Positions 5,998 through 10,433 of a stretch of DNA of 10,433 nt are shown piece after piece (the first letter of the stretch is position 1; every line of letters begins with the position of its first letter). Location of the stretch: positions 1 through 10,433 of the forward strand of contig QLUI01000038.1 of NCBI GenBank assembly GCA_018725345.1, written 5' to 3'. The notes under the pieces are model-generated. The model was not told where the DNA came from, did no database searches, and was given only the letters and a program-made list of their open reading frames with translations. The stretch is from Bacillota bacterium (lineage in GTDB: Bacteria; Bacillota; Dethiobacteria; Dethiobacterales; Dethiobacteraceae). Both the position numbers and the translations under genes were made by a program.

Positions 5998-8043
5998 ATG
6001 AATAACTTCTTTAATTTCTATAAACATGGATTTATCCGCGTTGCCGCAGCTATTTCCGCAGTGCAAGTAGCTGACCCTGTATTTAATGTCAACCAGACGA
6101 CTCACCTTGCCAAAGAAGCTGAAGCTCAAAAAGCCGTCCTGACTTTGTTTCCCGAACTGGGCATCTCTGCCTACAGCAATGAGGATCTCTTTCACCAACA
6201 GGCCTTGCTCGAAGCTACAGAAGCAGAGATTTTTCGCCTGCTTCATGAAACAAGTTTCCTGAATACTATCCTAGTCGTGGGCGCCCCCGTTGTAGTGGAC
6301 TCACTGCTTTACAACTGCGGTCTGGTATTACACCGTGGCCGGATTCTCGGCATTGTCCCCAAAACATACTTACCAAACTACAGTGAATTTTATGAAGCGC
6401 GCCAGTTTAGGCCTGCTGACACTGCAGCCAGAGCAACTATCGCTTACTGCGGCCAGCAGGAAATCCCCTTCGGTGCCGACCTGCTTTTTCAGGCGAACAA
6501 TATCAAGGGCATGATTTTTGCCCTGGAAATCTGCGAAGACCTATGGGTTCCTGTTCCTCCTTCCAGCTTTTCGGCACTGGCCGGAGCCACCGTAATTGTA
6601 AACTTGTCGGCTTCCAATATAACAGTAGGCAAAGCCAATTACCGCCACAACCTTGTGGCCAATCAGTCTGCCCGCTGTCTTGCCGCCTATCTGTATTCCG
6701 CCGCTGGCCCCGGCGAATCCACAACCGACTTGGCCTGGGACGGACATGCTTTAATTTATGAAAACGGCCATTGCCTGGCAGAATCCACACGTTTTGATTT
6801 AACTGCTCGGCTCATCCTAGCGGAAATTGACCTAGACAAACTAACGCAGGAGCGGATGCGCCAAAATACGTTTGCAGAAAATGCCATGAAGCTGCGAAAA
6901 AGTTTTCGCACCATAGCCTGTGAAGTCAGACAACCAGAAGGTCGCCTGCTGCTCAACCGACAATACTCACGCTTTCCTTACGTTCCAACCAGTCTTGAAG
7001 ATAGAGATCTGCGCTGCTACGAAGCGTACAACATTCAGGTTCACGGCTTAATCAAGCGCATGCAAACCGCCAACCTACAAAACATTATTGTGGGAATCTC
7101 CGGCGGCCTTGACTCTACCCAGGCGCTGACTGTGGCTGTAAAAGCCGTCGATTTGCTGGGCTGGTCACGCGAACGAATCCGTGCATACACCATGCCCGGT
7201 TTTGCTACGTCACAACGCACCAAAACGAATGCCTGGCAGCTCATTACGGCTCTCGGAGTCCAAGGCTTCGAACTGGACATTCGGGAAAGTTGCCAGCGCA
7301 TGCTAGCAGATATTGGTCACCCTCTAGCCAGCGGCAGCGGCGGCTATGATGTAACTTACGAAAACGTTCAAGCCGGGCAGCGCACTTCCACTCTCTTTCG
7401 TTTGGCCAATCTGCACAACGGTTTAGTGCTTGGCACCGGCGATCTTTCGGAGATAGCCCTCGGTTGGTCAACTTACGGCGTAGGAGACCATATGTCCCAT
7501 TACAACGTCAACGCCAGCGTGCCAAAGACACTCATCCAATACTTGCTGCGTTGGCAGGCTGCGCCAGGCCGCGTGGATCAGCAAACCAGAGAAGTGCTCC
7601 TTAATATTTTAGATACTGAAATAAGCCCAGAACTTGTCCCCGGCAAAGACAACTGCTCAAAACCGGCTCAACTGACTGAAGATTTTATCGGCCCCTATGA
7701 ACTCCAAGATTTTAACATCTACTACACTACCCGCTTTGGCTACCGCCCAAGCAAGGTAGCTTTCTTAGCATATAACGCCTGGCGGGACAAGGAGCTGGGC
7801 GACTGGCCGGACATCCCCTTCGAAAAACGCCGTCAATACACTCTGGTCGAGATTAAACACTGGCTGGGTATCTTCTGCAAGCGCTTTTACTCTTTAAGTC
7901 AGTTTAAGCGCTCCGTGATGCCAAACGGTCCTAAAGTAGGTTCTGGCGGCTCCCTCTCTCCGCGAGGTGACTGGCGCGCGCCAAGTGACAACTCTGCCGC
8001 TCCTTGGCTGGCAGAACTCTCTCAGATCCCTGACAAGGACTAG
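5998..8043 (+). CDS. nadE: Glutamine-dependent NAD+ synthetase (glutaminase-synthetase fusion)
   Basis: Last step of NAD+ biosynthesis: it amidates nicotinic acid adenine dinucleotide using ATP and ammonia released from glutamine. The N-terminal nitrilase-like glutaminase domain (about 12-285) shows the Glu-Lys-Cys triad: E53 in LFPELGISAYS, K122 in VPKTYLPNYSEFYE, and nucleophile C179 in LEICEDLW. The C-terminal synthetase domain (about 330-650) has the ATP pyrophosphatase P-loop SGGLDST at 368-374 and the LGTGDLSEIALGW segment. Length 681 aa fits the large two-domain form. The ATG at 5998 has AGGAGG seven bases upstream. It is the only plus-strand gene, placed between ispF (convergent, 20 bp gap) and gltX (divergent, 137 bp). 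Codon usage looks like its neighbours, so recent foreign origin is not evident. Confidence 0.97.
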   Translation: MNNFFNFYKHGFIRVAAAISAVQVADPVFNVNQTTHLAKEAEAQKAVLTLFPELGISAYSNEDLFHQQALLEATEAEIFRLLHETSFLNTILVVGAPVVVDSLLYNCGLVLHRGRILGIVPKTYLPNYSEFYEARQFRPADTAARATIAYCGQQEIPFGADLLFQANNIKGMIFALEICEDLWVPVPPSSFSALAGATVIVNLSASNITVGKANYRHNLVANQSARCLAAYLYSAAGPGESTTDLAWDGHALIYENGHCLAESTRFDLTARLILAEIDLDKLTQERMRQNTFAENAMKLRKSFRTIACEVRQPEGRLLLNRQYSRFPYVPTSLEDRDLRCYEAYNIQVHGLIKRMQTANLQNIIVGISGGLDSTQALTVAVKAVDLLGWSRERIRAYTMPGFATSQRTKTNAWQLITALGVQGFELDIRESCQRMLADIGHPLASGSGGYDVTYENVQAGQRTSTLFRLANLHNGLVLGTGDLSEIALGWSTYGVGDHMSHYNVNASVPKTLIQYLLRWQAAPGRVDQQTREVLLNILDTEISPELVPGKDNCSKPAQLTEDFIGPYELQDFNIYYTTRFGYRPSKVAFLAYNAWRDKELGDWPDIPFEKRRQYTLVEIKHWLGIFCKRFYSLSQFKRSVMPNGPKVGSGGSLSPRGDWRAPSDNSAAPWLAELSQIPDKD

Positions 8044-8063
8044 CACTTTTTGAAACGCTTCGT

Positions 8064-8537
8064 TTAAACCTGCGCTAATAGAATGACGGCTTGAGCAGCC
8101 ACTCCTTCTCCGCTGCCACAAAAACCCAACCCTTCGGTCGTTGTAGCCTTAACACTGACAAGCTCCGCGGGAACAGCTAAAACGTCCGCAATATTTTCCC
8201 GCATCGCCTGGATATAAGGGGCAAGCTTTGGGCGTTCCGCAATAATCACTGCGTCAATGTTAGCGATGATGTAGCCCTTGCCTAAACAGAGTGTTTTTAC
8301 GCGCTCCAGAAGCTTCAGACTGGAAACATCTTTGTAGGCCGCCTCCGTGTCAGGAAAGTGTTTGCCGATATCACCAAGAGCCAACGCACCCAGCATCGCA
8401 TCCATAATCGAATGCACCAGCACGTCCGCATCGGAGTGACCTAATAGCCCTCGCTGGTGCGGTACGGACACGCCGCCTAGGATAAGCGGCCGTCCTTCCA
8501 CCAGCCTGTGCACATCATAACCTATCCCGATCCGCAT
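8064..8537 (-). CDS. ispF: 2-C-methyl-D-erythritol 2,4-cyclodiphosphate synthase
   Basis: Fifth step of the MEP pathway: cyclises CDP-methylerythritol 2-phosphate to MEcPP with release of CMP, as a zinc-dependent trimer. The metal ligands are D8 and H10 in GYDVHRL and H42 in GHSDADVLVHSIMDAMLGAL. The C-terminal TTEGLGF segment (133-139) holds the nucleotide-contacting TTE, followed by GSGEGVAAQA. Length is 157 aa, normal for a stand-alone IspF. The ATG at 8537 has GGGGGAGG upstream, and the gene begins 23 bp inside the end of ispD, so the two are translationally coupled. The stop at 8064 faces the nadE stop across 20 bp, and I see no strong terminator in that gap. Confidence 0.97.
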   Translation of the reverse strand: MRIGIGYDVHRLVEGRPLILGGVSVPHQRGLLGHSDADVLVHSIMDAMLGALALGDIGKHFPDTEAAYKDVSSLKLLERVKTLCLGKGYIIANIDAVIIAERPKLAPYIQAMRENIADVLAVPAELVSVKATTTEGLGFCGSGEGVAAQAVILLAQV

Positions 8538-9222
8538 GCTGCCTCCCCCTGATCAATGTTTCAGCTACTACGAGATCTTCCGGAGTCGTTACTTTAATAT
8601 TCTCATAATCGCCATGTACTACCCGAACTGCATATCCGTAGTGTTCGAGCAAAGCGGCATCGTCTGTCGTATGAAAGTTTTCATTTAATGCCCGAAGGTG
8701 AACATCAATCAATAAATCAAAACGGAAAACCTGAGGCGTCTGCACGGCCCAAAGGGTTTCACGAGGTGGCGTGCTAATCACTTGGTCGGCCGCCACTATT
8801 TTTATCGTATCTTTAACAGGTACTGCCGTAATGACAGCGCCATACTGCTCTGCTTTGTCAAGACAGCTACGGAACAAGGACGAGCTGACGAAAGGACGAG
8901 CCCCATCATGAATACAAACCAACTCTGTGTCGGCAGACAGCGCCTGCAACCCGTTGTAGACCGAGTCCTGCCTTTCTTTGCCGCCGCTTACCATCGTAAT
9001 TTTATCTTGCGGCAGCCAGGGCAAAAGAACATCCCGGTGAAAAAGATCTTCTTCACCGGGAGTTACCGCCACGATTATAGCAGAGAAAAATTGTGAGTCT
9101 ATACAAGCAGCAAGAGTATGGGCGAGCATCGGTTTTCCGCAAAGAGGCAGATACTGTTTATTGATGTTTTTTCCGATTCGCAGGCCGCGCCCTGCGGCAG
9201 GGATAATCGCTGCTGCTCTCAT
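8515..9222 (-). CDS. ispD: 2-C-methyl-D-erythritol 4-phosphate cytidylyltransferase
   Basis: Third step of the MEP isoprenoid pathway: couples MEP and CTP to CDP-methylerythritol. The CTP-binding N-terminus reads IIPAAGRGLRIGKNINKQY (6-24), with the conserved R15 and K22. GGKERQDSVYNGL (80-92) and HDGARPFV (105-112) follow, then VPVKDTIK, TPQVF and the substrate-binding segment ending VTTPEDL. Length is 235 aa, as usual for the single-domain enzyme. The ATG at 9222 shares one base with the yacL stop (TAATG), and AGGAG lies seven bases upstream. It overlaps ispF by 23 bp, forming a compact yacL-ispD-ispF unit. Confidence 0.97.
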   Translation of the reverse strand: MRAAAIIPAAGRGLRIGKNINKQYLPLCGKPMLAHTLAACIDSQFFSAIIVAVTPGEEDLFHRDVLLPWLPQDKITMVSGGKERQDSVYNGLQALSADTELVCIHDGARPFVSSSLFRSCLDKAEQYGAVITAVPVKDTIKIVAADQVISTPPRETLWAVQTPQVFRFDLLIDVHLRALNENFHTTDDAALLEHYGYAVRVVHGDYENIKVTTPEDLVVAETLIRGRQHADRDRL

Positions 9223-10316
9223 TACCGCACTCCTGATGCCTTTTCAAATTTTGGCTTAGCAAAAATCATCCGTCCGGCGGCAGTCTGCAGCACACTGGTC
9301 ACGATTACTTCGATGTTGTCCCCGATAAAACGCCTTCCGCCTTCAACAACAATCATCGTGCCATCATCTAAATAGGCCACTCCCTGACCATGCTCTTTGC
9401 CGTCCTTCATGATCTGTGCCACCATTTCTTCACCAGGCAAGACAATAGGTTTTACTGCATTAGCCAACTCATTGATATTTAGGACGGGCACTCCCTGAAG
9501 TTCGCAAACTTTGTTTAAGTTATAGTCATTAGTAACAATTTTACCCTTCAACAACTTAGCGAGCTTAACTAACTTACTATCTACCTCAGGGATATCATCA
9601 AAATTTTGCTCTAAGATTTGAATGGGTACGGAAGACTCCTTACGCATCTTGTTTAGAATATCCAGCCCTCTGCGTCCGCGATTTCGCTTCAATGTGTCCG
9701 ATGAGTCTGCAATATGCCGCAACTCTTCCAGCACAAAGCCGGGAATAATGATTACGCCCTCAATAAAACCGCTGCCGGTAATATCCACGATGCGACCGTC
9801 GATAATCACGCTCGTGTCCAAAATCTTTGCGTTGCGATAATTACCCCGCTCTGTACCTTTGGCATGCCGTGTAAACAAATTGGTAAGAAAGCTCATTTCT
9901 TCTTTCCTGTTCAGCATTAAGCTCGTTCCCAAATAACCGCCAAAAAGAGTCAGCGCCAAAGACAGATATATTCCCACCAGAGGGATTCTGTGCAAGGGCA
10001 AACTAAGCAAAGAACCAATCAACAAGCCAATACCCAACCCGATTACGCCAACAGCAATATCCTGCGTAGGAATCACCTTTAAAGCTGCTTCCATCCACCC
10101 GTTAACGGTGCTGATCATACCAAGTAGCCATGGGGTAAAGAGATAAAAAATAATACCAAAAACTGAACCCCCAAAAACAGCTACGCCAATTTCCGTGACA
10201 GCCATTGCTTCCACATTGGCAAATGTCAGGATCGCAGGCAAACTCCAACTCACCAACTTATAACCGATGGCAAAACCTGCCAGCAAGGCAACAAGTCTAA
10301 ATATTTTCTGCAACAC
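9222..10316 (-). CDS. yacL: Membrane-anchored PIN/TRAM domain protein (YacL/PilT N-terminus family)
   Basis: Predicted membrane protein with a cytoplasmic PIN nuclease-like domain and a C-terminal TRAM RNA-binding domain. The biological role of the family is not firmly known. From the chosen start there are about four hydrophobic helices (roughly 5-27, 43-62, 86-105 and 110-135). The PIN domain spans about 164-285, with the acidic set D167 in ILDTSVIIDGR, E197 in LEELRHI, D219 in RRGLDIL and D264 in TNDYNL. TRAM is about 295-356. I place the start at GTG 10316-10314 (364 aa). AAAGGAGGTG (10332-10323) gives eight-base spacing to it, whereas the ATG at 10340 overlaps the promoter -10 box and has no ribosome binding site. 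First gene of the yacL-ispD-ispF unit. Confidence 0.92.
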   Translation of the reverse strand: MLQKIFRLVALLAGFAIGYKLVSWSLPAILTFANVEAMAVTEIGVAVFGGSVFGIIFYLFTPWLLGMISTVNGWMEAALKVIPTQDIAVGVIGLGIGLLIGSLLSLPLHRIPLVGIYLSLALTLFGGYLGTSLMLNRKEEMSFLTNLFTRHAKGTERGNYRNAKILDTSVIIDGRIVDITGSGFIEGVIIIPGFVLEELRHIADSSDTLKRNRGRRGLDILNKMRKESSVPIQILEQNFDDIPEVDSKLVKLAKLLKGKIVTNDYNLNKVCELQGVPVLNINELANAVKPIVLPGEEMVAQIMKDGKEHGQGVAYLDDGTMIVVEGGRRFIGDNIEVIVTSVLQTAAGRMIFAKPKFEKASGVR

Positions 10317-10338
10317 CCTCTTCACCTCCTTTATCTCC

Positions 10339-10368
10339 ATTATAGTATATAGCTCTTACCATTTTCAA
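10339..10368 (-). promoter_or_regulatory. Promoter of yacL-ispD-ispF
   Basis: On the minus strand TTGAAA (10368-10363) and perfect TATAAT (10344-10339), 18-bp spacer. The predicted start near 10332 would give a very short leader beginning almost at the Shine-Dalgarno AAAGGAGGTG. Confidence 0.75.
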
Positions 10369-10416
10369 GGAGTTTGATGCGACGACTTTCGCTAAAGGCA
10401 ACTATAAATAGATAAC

Positions 10417-10433
10417 AGTGAACTCGTTTAAGC
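10417..10433 (+). repeat. 17-bp direct repeat, right copy (cut by the window end)
   Basis: Exact copy of 60-76, ending at the last base of the window, so its true length is unknown. It lies upstream of the yacL promoter. The preceding 50 bases do not align convincingly with 1-59. Confidence 0.8.

Noticed and set aside
5998..8043. nadE as a recently acquired foreign gene
   Set aside because: Base composition and codon use look like its neighbours and there are no repeats, integrase or tRNA at its borders.
8053..8065. AAACG-CTT-CGTTT hairpin between nadE and ispF as a bidirectional terminator
   Set aside because: Stem of only five mostly A-T pairs; no T-run follows it on the plus strand, so support is too weak.

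Overview
The window carries nine protein-coding genes plus short regulatory regions. It reads as chromosomal housekeeping DNA from a Bacillota (Firmicutes) bacterium with roughly balanced base composition. Three things support this: strong AGGAGG-type ribosome binding sites, a T-box leader, and the gene order pinR/yacL - ispD - ispF - gltX - cysE - cysS - mrnC - (thyX) - rlmB, which is the known Bacillota cluster between disA and sigH. The four-helix PIN/TRAM protein and the use of thyX would fit Negativicutes or a related Clostridia-like group, but that placement is a guess.

Layout, from the right end, with most genes on the minus strand. (1) A promoter at 10339-10368 drives yacL (PIN-TRAM), ispD and ispF, which overlap end to start. 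(2) nadE, a glutamine-dependent NAD+ synthetase, lies on the plus strand between ispF and gltX, so it breaks the usual order. It converges on ispF with only 20 bp between them and diverges from gltX through overlapping back-to-back promoters. (3) gltX is therefore its own unit. (4) A consensus promoter and a compact T-box leader with terminator (about 4171-4335) precede cysE-cysS-mrnC-thyX-rlmB, a tightly packed five-gene operon with overlapping or abutting start/stop junctions.

Functionally, the cysteine operon makes O-acetylserine (CysE) and charges tRNA-Cys (CysS). It is sensibly controlled by uncharged tRNA-Cys and carries the 23S rRNA maturation enzymes MrnC and RlmB plus the FAD-dependent thymidylate synthase ThyX. 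IspD and IspF are two steps of the MEP isoprenoid pathway.

The left 257 bp and right 93 bp are non-coding. The left region is unusually rich in nested inverted repeats. It resembles the 3' end of an IS200/IS605-type (TnpB) element or an undescribed structured RNA. A 17-base sequence in it recurs exactly at the very last bases of the window. I found no clearly new defence or mobile system. The most interesting items are this end repeat with its structured block, the unusually short T-box, and the nadE insertion.
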